Shown piece by piece: positions 1 to 6,520 of a stretch of DNA of 7,860 nt. How positions within the stretch are numbered: the stretch's first letter is position 1; the number at the start of each line of letters is the position of its first letter. The notes beneath the pieces are model-generated. The model made no database searches, was not told the DNA's origin, and saw only the letters and a program-made list of their open reading frames with translations. The DNA comes from an uncultured Erysipelotrichaceae bacterium (GTDB lineage Bacteria; Bacillota_I; Bacilli_A; Erysipelotrichales; Erysipelotrichaceae), in assembly GCA_902782505.1 (NCBI GenBank), contig CACZNO010000005.1:1-7860 (forward strand), read 5' to 3'. A program made the translations under genes and the position numbers.

Positions 1-133
1 CGGCGTCATCATCTTAATGAACGTCATGCCGATGGGTATCATGGGTATGATCGACAATCTGCGCTACAAACTGCGTAAGAAACTGAAAAAAGCGAAAACA
101 CCGGACGAACCGGCGGCAAAGGAGGCAAAGTAA
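1..133 (+). CDS. livM: LIV-type ABC transporter permease LivM, C-terminal end only (partial)
   Basis: Reading from base 2, an open frame gives the last 43 residues of a protein whose start lies before the window. It begins with a hydrophobic run rich in Ile, Met and Val, with a PMGIMG turn at fragment residues 10-15. This matches the end of the last membrane helix and the Pro-x-Gly element usual near the LivM C-terminus. A strongly basic tail follows (RYKLRKKLKK, then an Ala/Glu/Lys-rich end), as expected on the cytoplasmic side. LivM is one of two permease subunits of the branched-chain amino acid (HAAT) ABC importers. The next gene, a LivG ATPase, starts one base after this stop codon, and its AAAGGAGG ribosome site (118-125) lies inside this gene. 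The identity rests mainly on that context plus the tail; the fragment alone is too short for certainty. Confidence 0.75.
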   Translation, partial: GVIILMNVMPMGIMGMIDNLRYKLRKKLKKAKTPDEPAAKEAK

Positions 134-134
134 G

Positions 135-920
135 ATGGCGGAAGTATTATTGGAAGTCCGTAACGTCAACAAAGCCTTCGGCGGTGTCGTCACGGCAAAA
201 CAAGTAAACATGAAGGTGGAAAAGGGCGAAATTCACGGCTTGATCGGCCCCAACGGCGCCGGTAAGACGACTCTTTTGAACCTTATCAGCGGCATCTACG
301 ACGTGGATGGCGGACAGGTCTTCTTCAAGGGAGAAGATGTGACCAAGCTTCCGCCGTATACCAGAGCGCGCATGGGCATCGGACGTACTTTCCAGAGCCC
401 GCGTTTCTCTCCGCGTTCCAGCATCCGTGACAACCTGCTGGTCGGAACGGACCTGGACAATAAGATGAGTTATCTCTCTTCGTTTGTCGGAAAGAAAGGC
501 GCGGACTTCGACGCGGAATTCAAAGAACTGATCAAGATCGCGGGATTCACGTTTGACTGGGATGAACGGATCAACTCGCTGCCGTACGGACAGCAGAAAC
601 TTCTGGAAATTATCCGCGCGATGCTGTCCCATCCGACGGTGATGCTGGTAGACGAACCGTGCGCCGGTCTGAACCTCGATGAACAAAACCGGGTGAAGGA
701 TCTTTTGTACAAGGGTCTCGAACAGGGCATGGGTATCGTATTGATCGAACACTCGATGGAAATGGTCATGTCGGTATGCCACAACATTTCCGTACTGAAC
801 TTCGGCGAAATCATCGCGGAGGGAACGCCGGCGGAAATTCAGGCAAACCAGCAGGTTATTGAAGCGTACTTAGGAAAAGACGAAGATACATTGGCAGGTG
901 GCGGACATGTTGGAAATTAA
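135..920 (+). CDS. livG: LIV-type ABC transporter ATP-binding protein LivG
   Basis: This is a cytoplasmic ATPase subunit, 261 aa, that powers a HAAT-family importer as a heterodimer with LivF. Visible motifs are Walker A GPNGAGKTT (residues 38-46), a Q-loop at Gln87 in GRTFQSPR, an LPYGQQ signature (149-154) in place of the textbook LSGGQ, Walker B VMLVDEP (169-175) and the switch His206 in LIEHSM. The LPYGQQ/LAYGQQ form of the signature and the GRTFQ context are typical of LivG rather than LivF. The start at 135 follows AAAGGAGG with 9 bases of spacing. The C-terminus has the usual IEAYLG ending followed by a short acidic and Gly-rich tail whose codons overlap the next gene. By family the substrate would be Leu/Ile/Val, but HAAT systems also carry amides, urea and aromatic or other carboxylic acids. 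The catabolic genes downstream suggest an organic acid here (inference). Confidence 0.93.
   Translation: MAEVLLEVRNVNKAFGGVVTAKQVNMKVEKGEIHGLIGPNGAGKTTLLNLISGIYDVDGGQVFFKGEDVTKLPPYTRARMGIGRTFQSPRFSPRSSIRDNLLVGTDLDNKMSYLSSFVGKKGADFDAEFKELIKIAGFTFDWDERINSLPYGQQKLLEIIRAMLSHPTVMLVDEPCAGLNLDEQNRVKDLLYKGLEQGMGIVLIEHSMEMVMSVCHNISVLNFGEIIAEGTPAEIQANQQVIEAYLGKDEDTLAGGGHVGN
896..901 (+). promoter_or_regulatory. Ribosome binding site deciding the livF start
   Basis: AGGTGG lies inside the livG coding region, five bases before ATG 907. It differs from AGGAGG at one position. The competing GTG at 898 falls within this site and lacks its own upstream purine-rich element, so the site supports ATG 907 as the true livF start. 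Confidence 0.6.
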
Positions 921-1626
921 AGATTTACATGCGTATTACGGTCCGATCGAAGCCTTGAAAGGCCTCAATCTGAAAGTGGACGAAGGTGCCGCGGTAGCCA
1001 TTATCGGTGCCAACGGCGCCGGCAAGACGACGCTTCTGAACTCCATTTCGCGCATGGTCAAAACGACCGGCAGCATCACCTGGAAAGGCCAGGAACTGAC
1101 GACTCTGAACGCGACGAAGATCGCGAAGATGGGCATCATGCACGTACCGAGCGGACGTCATGTATTCCCGGGTTTAACGGTATACGAAAACCTGGAAGTC
1201 GGCTCGGTCAACTGGCATTCTCCGCTGCGTGACGGTGACTATACCAAGGATCTGGAATTCATCTACAACCTGTTCCCGCGTCTGGAGGAACGGAAAAACC
1301 AGCTTGCCTGGTCCTTATCCGGCGGCGAACAACAGATGCTGGCGGTAGGCCGTGCCTTAATGGGAAGACCGAAGATCCTGCTTCTGGATGAACCGTCCAT
1401 GGGTTTAGCGCCGGTGGTCGTCAATGAACTGTTTGAAAAGATCGACGAAATCAATGAAAACGGTATGACCGTACTGATCGTCGAACAGAACTCCAAGGTG
1501 GCATTGCATCACTCTTCGTATGCGTATGTCATCGATGACGGAAAGATCACGATGGAGGGACCGTCGTCCGAACTGGCGAACGATCCGCGCATCGTCGAAG
1601 CTTACTTAGGAAAGAAGAGAGGTTAA
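907..1626 (+). CDS. livF: LIV-type ABC transporter ATP-binding protein LivF
   Basis: This is the partner ATPase to LivG, 239 aa from the ATG at 907. Numbered from that start, it shows Walker A GANGAGKTT (34-42), the LivF-type VPSGRHVFPGLTVYENL segment around residues 80-96, signature LSGGEQQ (137-143), Walker B ILLLDEP (157-163) and VEQNS at about 192-196, where Gln replaces the switch His. That replacement is normal for LivF. The frame also offers a GTG start at 898, which would add three residues. ATG 907 is preferred because AGGTGG (896-901) sits five bases before it, whereas nothing like a ribosome site precedes the GTG. LivF proteins also typically begin M-L-E-x-K-D-L. The gene overlaps the livG end by 14 bases, which implies translational coupling. 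The C-terminus ends in the usual VEAYLGKK. Confidence 0.93.
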   Translation: MLEIKDLHAYYGPIEALKGLNLKVDEGAAVAIIGANGAGKTTLLNSISRMVKTTGSITWKGQELTTLNATKIAKMGIMHVPSGRHVFPGLTVYENLEVGSVNWHSPLRDGDYTKDLEFIYNLFPRLEERKNQLAWSLSGGEQQMLAVGRALMGRPKILLLDEPSMGLAPVVVNELFEKIDEINENGMTVLIVEQNSKVALHHSSYAYVIDDGKITMEGPSSELANDPRIVEAYLGKKRG

Positions 1627-1629
1627 ATC

Positions 1630-2538
1630 ATGGAAAAAGAACTGTACCCGTTATTTGGTGTTATCACAACCGTTATCACTCCGTTCAACGAAGACCTGTC
1701 GATTGATTTCCCGAGTCTTCGCCGTGAAATCGATACCGCCTGCAAGGCCGGCGTCGGCGGCTTCTTGGTTCCGTGTCTGGCCAGCGAACTTCCGCAGTTA
1801 AACGCAGAAGAACGCATTGAACTGACCAAGGCAGTAGTCGACGAGGCGAGAGGCCGCGCGAAAGTCATCGCGGGCATTGCGGCAGATACCCAGGAAGGCC
1901 GTATCAAGAACCTCAAGACCTATATGGCGCTCGGGGTGGATGGGATCAACGCGCTGATTCCGTTTACGACCAGAGAAGAATACCGTAAGTACATCGAGGA
2001 AATCGATTCCTATCATCCGGAATTCTTATGCATTCAGGACGCGGACTTCAACGGTCCGGGTATGCCGGTGGACTTCCTGGCGGAATTATTCCGTGACATT
2101 CCGTCGTTCAAGGTTGCGAAGGTCGAAACCAAGAACTGCGGCGAGAAGTACGGTCAGCTGTTGAAAGCGACAAACGGCAAGCTCAATATTTCGAGCGGCT
2201 GGGGCAACGACCAGATGATTGAAGCGCTGGACCGCGGCATTCATTCGATCATGCCTTCCGGCTTGTTCGAACTGTTCACAGGCGTCTACAAGCGTTATGC
2301 CGCAGGCAACCGGGAAGCGGCGAAGAAATTATTCTTCGATATTCTTCCGATCATCACCTTCACGCGGCAGGGACAGTCGCTGAACCGCAAGTTCCACAAG
2401 CGCTATATGAAGGCGTTCGGCATCTTCGATACCGATCTTTCCAGGGAGCCGGTACAGTTTGACGAATACGACGCGCGTTACGCGGATGAACTGATTGAAC
2501 GCGCAAGACACATCATCGCCCATTTGGACGAGTACTAA
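1630..2538 (+). CDS. Divergent dihydrodipicolinate synthase (DapA) superfamily lyase
   Basis: This is a 302-aa TIM-barrel protein of the DapA/N-acetylneuraminate lyase superfamily, close to the usual ~300 aa. The N-terminal VITTVITPFNEDLSID and the Schiff-base lysine Lys164 (FKVAKVET) identify the superfamily. The active site is unusual. Where DapA has GTTGE there is CLASE (49-53). Where DapA has the catalytic YNxP there is IQD (135-137), so the tyrosine that relays protons is missing. A DapA-like branch carrying QD at this place, often followed by a Lys-Val/Glu-Glu motif, exists from memory; its reactions are largely unassigned. Pyruvate-dependent lysine synthesis is therefore unlikely, and a dehydratase or aldolase acting on a sugar acid is a better guess. 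The start follows a purine-rich site at the livF end with a three-base gap, linking the enzyme directly to the transporter genes. A second, canonical paralog lies at 5610-6512. Confidence 0.85.
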   Translation: MEKELYPLFGVITTVITPFNEDLSIDFPSLRREIDTACKAGVGGFLVPCLASELPQLNAEERIELTKAVVDEARGRAKVIAGIAADTQEGRIKNLKTYMALGVDGINALIPFTTREEYRKYIEEIDSYHPEFLCIQDADFNGPGMPVDFLAELFRDIPSFKVAKVETKNCGEKYGQLLKATNGKLNISSGWGNDQMIEALDRGIHSIMPSGLFELFTGVYKRYAAGNREAAKKLFFDILPIITFTRQGQSLNRKFHKRYMKAFGIFDTDLSREPVQFDEYDARYADELIERARHIIAHLDEY

Positions 2539-2557
2539 AAGAAAGTGAAGGACAGCT

Positions 2558-3550
2558 ATGTTTCATGTGATGTTGTCATACCCCTTATTCGGGGAAGGAA
2601 TGAGAATTCTGGAAAACAAGACCGATCTCTTCGTATCCAACGACGGAGATCTTAGGCCGTATCTCGAACAGCTCGGGAAGGCGGACGCGTTTATCACCCG
2701 GAATGTTCATCCGACCAAGGACATCCTGGACCGCTGTCCTTCTTTAAAAATTATCGGCATTCCCGGAAGCGGCTACCAGAACTACGACGTCGAAGATCTG
2801 ACAAGACGCGGCATTGCGCTTCTGTACTGCCCGAATATGAATTCCCTGGCGGTGGCGGAACACGCGGTCGGATTGGCGTATGCGCTTCTCAAATGGATTC
2901 CCTATGATGACGAAGAAGTCAAAAAGGGAAACTACGGCGTGCGGAACCGGTTCAATCACGGAATGATGTCCGGAAAAACCGCGGGAATCGCGGGATTCGG
3001 GCATATCGGACAGCTTACGGCGAAACTGTTTGCGGCCAACGGATGCGAGATCGTGATTTACGATCCCTTCCGCACGGAAGAGGACGCGAAGAAGCTCGGG
3101 TACGGATACGCGAAGACTTTGACGGAACTCGCGGAGAGATCCGATATCCTGTCGCTGCATATGCCGTCCCTGCCGACGACGTATCACATCTTCAATGAGG
3201 AAGTGTTCGGCGCAATGAAGAAGGGTTCCTATTTCGTGAACTGCGCACGCGGATCCGTGGTGGATGAGAAAGCGTTATACAAGGCGCTGGAAGACGGAAC
3301 GTTGGCGGCGGCAGGACTGGACGTCATGGAAAAAGAACCGTTTGACATGGACAATCCGCTGGTGCATTTGCGGAATGTGATTGTGACGCCGCATGTCGCG
3401 GGGGTGACGAAGGAATCTTCGGAAGCGATTCATGAGAAAATCGTCGTGACGTCACTGGAGCTTCTGGAAGGAAAAGAAGTCCGGAACATCGTGAATCCCG
3501 ATGCGCTGCAGCATCCCAAATGGAAGGAAATTTTCGGAGGTGAAAAATGA
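2558..3550 (+). CDS. NAD-dependent D-isomer-specific 2-hydroxyacid dehydrogenase
   Basis: This 330-aa enzyme is of the D-2-hydroxyacid dehydrogenase family, which interconverts 2-oxoacids and D-2-hydroxyacids. The substrate-binding half is split around the nucleotide domain, as usual. VAEHAVGLAYALL (98-110) is the characteristic interdomain helix, GFGHIG (146-151) is the dinucleotide loop, and Asp169 at the end of the next strand favours NAD(H) over NADP(H). The catalytic triad is Arg231 (NCARGSVVDE), Glu260 (DVMEKEP) and His279 (TPHVAG). The protein ends soon after the catalytic domain, so the ACT domain of longer SerA forms is absent. Glyoxylate/hydroxypyruvate reductase, phosphoglycerate dehydrogenase-like and D-lactate-type roles are all possible; the neighbourhood argues for a catabolic hydroxyacid. 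AAGGA at 2548-2552 precedes the ATG by five bases. Its stop overlaps the next start (ATGA). Hand count of arginine codons gives CGG 5 of 13 and CGT none. Confidence 0.9.
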   Translation: MFHVMLSYPLFGEGMRILENKTDLFVSNDGDLRPYLEQLGKADAFITRNVHPTKDILDRCPSLKIIGIPGSGYQNYDVEDLTRRGIALLYCPNMNSLAVAEHAVGLAYALLKWIPYDDEEVKKGNYGVRNRFNHGMMSGKTAGIAGFGHIGQLTAKLFAANGCEIVIYDPFRTEEDAKKLGYGYAKTLTELAERSDILSLHMPSLPTTYHIFNEEVFGAMKKGSYFVNCARGSVVDEKALYKALEDGTLAAAGLDVMEKEPFDMDNPLVHLRNVIVTPHVAGVTKESSEAIHEKIVVTSLELLEGKEVRNIVNPDALQHPKWKEIFGGEK

Positions 3551-4446
3551 GAGTTTACTATGTGAAAAAAGACGGACGGAAATTCACAGCCGTATGGGAT
3601 GAAAAGCGGGAGGTTCTGATCGATGTGCGCAAACTCGGGTATGACGCGGCAGGGATGCTGCGGTTTATCCGGTTAGTGCACTGTGATTTTTCGAAGCTGA
3701 ACGAACGGCTGGAAGAGGCGCGTTCCCGCGGGGAGTCCGACGGAACGCTGGAAGAAGCGCAGATCCTGGCACCGATCGAACATCCGCACCGCGATGTCAT
3801 CTGCATGGGCTTAAACTACCAGGCGCATGCCGAGGAAATGGCGAAAGCGAATAAGAACGCGAAGGAAGCGATCCGCAATTATCCGATTTACTTCGGAAAA
3901 CCCGTGGACCGGATCCGGGGTCATATGGAAGAGATTCCTTCCCACAGCGACTTCATTTCCACGCTCGATTACGAATGCGAATTGGGCGTGATCATGGGAA
4001 AAGACGCGGATCATTTGAAGGAAGAAGACGTCCGGGATCATATCTTCGGGTATACGATCATCAACGACGTGACCGGAAGAGAACTGTCCCGTCACAAACA
4101 GAATTACTACATGAAAGGATTGGACGGCACCTGTCCGATGGGACCGTGCATCGTGACCGCGGAGGAGATCGCGTATCCGCCGAATCTGAACATCACCCTG
4201 GATGTCAACGGGGACCCCAGACAGAACGGATATACCTCGGATATGATCTTCGGCATTGACGAAATCGTATCGGTATTATCGCAGGGCATGGTGCTGCAGG
4301 CGGGGACGATCTTCGCCACCGGCAGTCCCACCGGCATCGGATACGGAATGAACCCGCCGGTGTTCTTAAAGGACGGGGATGTCGTTCATTGTCATATCGA
4401 TCAAATCGGCGATCTGACAAACATCGTGAAGGACGGTGTGAAATAA
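3547..4446 (+). CDS. Fumarylacetoacetate hydrolase (FAH) family protein
   Basis: This 299-aa protein has a short N-terminal domain (about 1-75) and a C-terminal FAH catalytic domain. The domain shows GLNYQAHAEE (88-97, with the conserved His94), YFGKPVD (115-121), the metal ligands Glu143 and Glu145 in DYECELGVIMG, Asp174 in NDVTGRE, KGLDGTCPMGP (190-200) and TGSPTGIGYG (258-267). These are the Mg/Mn-binding and substrate-loop elements of the family. Members hydrolyse or decarboxylate 2,4-dioxo acids and related oxoacids. Examples are fumarylpyruvate hydrolase, oxaloacetate decarboxylase (FAHD1) and the 2,4-diketo-3-deoxy sugar acid hydrolases of non-phosphorylating L-fucose and L-rhamnose pathways. 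The last group would suit the neighbouring dehydrogenases and aldolases, but this is inference. The gene overlaps its predecessor by four bases (ATGA) and has GGAGG at 3536-3540. CGG makes up 8 of its 17 arginine codons, unlike the flanking genes. Confidence 0.9.
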   Translation: MRVYYVKKDGRKFTAVWDEKREVLIDVRKLGYDAAGMLRFIRLVHCDFSKLNERLEEARSRGESDGTLEEAQILAPIEHPHRDVICMGLNYQAHAEEMAKANKNAKEAIRNYPIYFGKPVDRIRGHMEEIPSHSDFISTLDYECELGVIMGKDADHLKEEDVRDHIFGYTIINDVTGRELSRHKQNYYMKGLDGTCPMGPCIVTAEEIAYPPNLNITLDVNGDPRQNGYTSDMIFGIDEIVSVLSQGMVLQAGTIFATGSPTGIGYGMNPPVFLKDGDVVHCHIDQIGDLTNIVKDGVK

Positions 4447-4455
4447 GGAGATGTT

Positions 4456-5610
4456 ATGCAATATTGTCTGAAATTACCGAAAACAGTGTACAGCGGCGAG
4501 AATTCGCTGGATAAAATCCTCGAAATCATCGAGAAAACCGGCACGAAGAAAGTCGCGGCGTTTACCGACAAGAGTCTGGAAAAACTGGGCCTGTTCGGAT
4601 TGATTGAACAGAGATTACAGAAAGCGGGCGTTCCGTACGATATCTTTGATGATCTGCCGGCGGAACCGACCTACATGGCGGTGCAGAATGTCATCGACCA
4701 GTTCAAGAAAGAAGATTACGATCTGATCGTCGCGTGCGGCGGCGGATCGGTGATGGATTCCGCGAAACTCGCGTCTATCTTAAAAACCGACGAGTACGGC
4801 GTCAGGGAACTTCTGACGGATCCCAAGCGCGGGCATAAGACGACACCGGTTGTCATGATTCCGACCACGGCGGGAACCGGCGCGGAAGTCACCCCGAACG
4901 CCATCGTGGGGGTTCCGGAACAGGAACTCAAGATCGGCATCGTCAATGACGATCTGATCAGCGACTACGGCATTCTCGACGCGGAACTGGTGCGCAATCT
5001 GCCGCGCAAGATCGCCGCGGCGACCGGGGTGGACGCGTTATGCCATTGCATCGAGTGCTACACTTCCAACAAGGCCAATCCGTTCAGCGATATTTTCGCG
5101 ATGGAAGGGCTGGATCTGATCCTCAACAACATCGAGAAAGCCTGCGACGACAAGACCGCGATGGAAGCGAAAAACGCCATGCAGGTCGGCGCGTTCTACG
5201 GCGGGCTTGCGATTACGGCATCCGGCACGACCGCGGTGCATGCGTTAAGTTATCCGTTAGGCGGCAAGTACCATATCGCGCACGGCGTATCCAACGCGAT
5301 GTTACTGGTGCCGGTGATGGAATTCAACGAAGACGTGCTCGAAGAGAAATTCGCGGAAGTATATGACCGCTGTTACCACGGCGAAGAGCGCCTGACAAAT
5401 GTCAAAGACAAGAGCGCCTTCATGATCAACTGGATGGGCTCCATTGTCGAACATCTGAATATTCCGACCAGTCTGAAGGAATTCGGTGTACCGGAAGAAG
5501 ACCTCGAAGTTCTGGTCGAATCCGGCATGAAAGTTACACGTTTATTAGTCAACAACAAGAAAGTCGTTACCCCGGATGATGCCCGGGCAATCTACAGGAG
5601 GGTATTGTAA
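4456..5610 (+). CDS. Iron-containing alcohol dehydrogenase, FucO (lactaldehyde reductase)-like
   Basis: This is a 384-aa group III alcohol dehydrogenase, almost the same length as FucO (about 383 aa). It has an N-terminal nucleotide domain with Asp38 (FTDKSL) at the position associated with NAD preference in FucO, and the GGGSVMD diphosphate loop (95-101). The PTTAGTGAEVTP segment (136-147) follows. The metal ligands are Asp193, His197, His262 and His276, in GVDALCHCIE, AVHALSYPLGG and IAHGVSNA. All four are present, so the site looks intact. Family members reduce small aldehydes (lactaldehyde, glycolaldehyde, succinic semialdehyde, butanal) or run in reverse. In this operon it could reduce the aldehyde released by an adjacent Schiff-base aldolase and recycle NADH in an anaerobe (inference). 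AGGAG at 4446-4450 lies five bases before the start and overlaps the FAH stop codon. The exact substrate cannot be told from sequence. Confidence 0.92.
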   Translation: MQYCLKLPKTVYSGENSLDKILEIIEKTGTKKVAAFTDKSLEKLGLFGLIEQRLQKAGVPYDIFDDLPAEPTYMAVQNVIDQFKKEDYDLIVACGGGSVMDSAKLASILKTDEYGVRELLTDPKRGHKTTPVVMIPTTAGTGAEVTPNAIVGVPEQELKIGIVNDDLISDYGILDAELVRNLPRKIAAATGVDALCHCIECYTSNKANPFSDIFAMEGLDLILNNIEKACDDKTAMEAKNAMQVGAFYGGLAITASGTTAVHALSYPLGGKYHIAHGVSNAMLLVPVMEFNEDVLEEKFAEVYDRCYHGEERLTNVKDKSAFMINWMGSIVEHLNIPTSLKEFGVPEEDLEVLVESGMKVTRLLVNNKKVVTPDDARAIYRRVL

Positions 5611-6512
5611 TGAAACACGTAGACATCAAAGGTATTATTGTTCCGATCTGCACACCGTTCAACGCGGATGAAACTGTCAATCACGAAGTACTGAAACAGG
5701 AAGGCGAACGCATGATCGCCAACGGGATCCACGGGATCTTCTGTTTCGGCACGAATGGCGAAGGCTACATCTTAAACGGTAAGGAAAAACGCGAAATTCT
5801 CGAAACCATGGTGAAATCCGTGAACCACCGCGTACCGGTTTATGCCGGCACCGGCTGCGTTTCCACCGCGGAAACCATTGAACAGTCCTTAATGGCGAAG
5901 GAAGTCGGCGCGGATGTATTATCCATCATCACTCCGTCGTTTGCGAAAGCTTCCCAGGACGAACTGTATGAACACTATGCGGCCGTCGCCAGAGCGGTCG
6001 ACATGCCGATTCTTCTTTACAACATCCCGGCAAGAACCGGCAACGCGTTAGCTCCGGAAACCGTGGAACGCTTGCTGGCGTTTGACAACATCGTCGGTAT
6101 CAAGGATTCTTCCGGCGTCTGGGATAACATTCTGGCGTATCTGGAAGTTGCGAAGAAGAGAGACGACTTCACCGTATTATCCGGCAATGACAGCCTCATC
6201 CTGAATTGCCTCAAGCACGGCGGAACCGGCGCGATCGCGGGCTGCGCGAACGTTTATCCGCGTACTCTTTCCTCGATTTATGACTATTTCAAGGCGGGAG
6301 ATCTGGAAAACGCACAGAAAGCCCAGGATTCCATCGTGACCCTGCGCGGCGTCTTCAAATACGGCAACCCGAATACGGTCGTCAAGAAGGCCGTCAACTT
6401 ACTGGGTTACCCGGTAGGCGACTGCCGCAGACCGTTCAACGGCTTATGTGAAGAAGGCGTGGAAGCTCTGAAGAAAGTCCTCGAAGAAAACAAGGCATTG
6501 GGAATGCACTAG
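5610..6512 (+). CDS. DapA-superfamily Schiff-base aldolase or lyase (canonical Tyr/Lys)
   Basis: This is a 300-aa TIM-barrel enzyme. GTNGE (47-51) replaces the GTTGE of DapA. LYNIPARTG carries the catalytic Tyr137 and the carboxylate-binding Arg142, and GIKDSSG carries the Schiff-base Lys165. The region that holds the second catalytic tyrosine of lysine-pathway DapA (TPYY, Tyr107 in E. coli) reads TPSF here, so Phe111 stands in its place. That change and the GTNGE motif favour a catabolic aldolase (2-keto-3-deoxy acid type, splitting to pyruvate plus an aldehyde) over 4-hydroxy-tetrahydrodipicolinate synthase. Automatic pipelines will probably call it DapA. The ATG at 5610 shares its A with the TAA of the alcohol dehydrogenase gene (TAATG) and is preceded by AGGAGGG at 5596-5602. 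Its arginine codons include no CGG (0 of 11). Confidence 0.9.
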   Translation: MKHVDIKGIIVPICTPFNADETVNHEVLKQEGERMIANGIHGIFCFGTNGEGYILNGKEKREILETMVKSVNHRVPVYAGTGCVSTAETIEQSLMAKEVGADVLSIITPSFAKASQDELYEHYAAVARAVDMPILLYNIPARTGNALAPETVERLLAFDNIVGIKDSSGVWDNILAYLEVAKKRDDFTVLSGNDSLILNCLKHGGTGAIAGCANVYPRTLSSIYDYFKAGDLENAQKAQDSIVTLRGVFKYGNPNTVVKKAVNLLGYPVGDCRRPFNGLCEEGVEALKKVLEENKALGMH

Positions 6513-6520
6513 GAGAAGAC

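Noticed and set aside
147..782. 211-aa open frame on the - strand opposite livG
   Set aside because: It is antisense to a complete ATPase gene. The composition is rich in Arg, His and Gln with no domain motif, so it is best explained as a mirror of livG codon bias.
2744..3187. 147-aa open frame on the - strand opposite the hydroxyacid dehydrogenase
   Set aside because: No convincing ribosome site or family motif, and the opposite strand encodes a protein with the complete NAD loop and catalytic triad.
5040..5366. 108-aa open frame on the + strand inside the Fe-ADH gene
   Set aside because: It lies in another frame of an intact gene with all four metal ligands. The product is Arg/Gln-rich with no recognisable motif, as expected of an out-of-frame reading.
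5610..6512. Lysine biosynthesis dapA
   Set aside because: Phe111 replaces the second catalytic tyrosine, GTNGE replaces GTTGE, there are no other lysine genes, and the operon context is catabolic.
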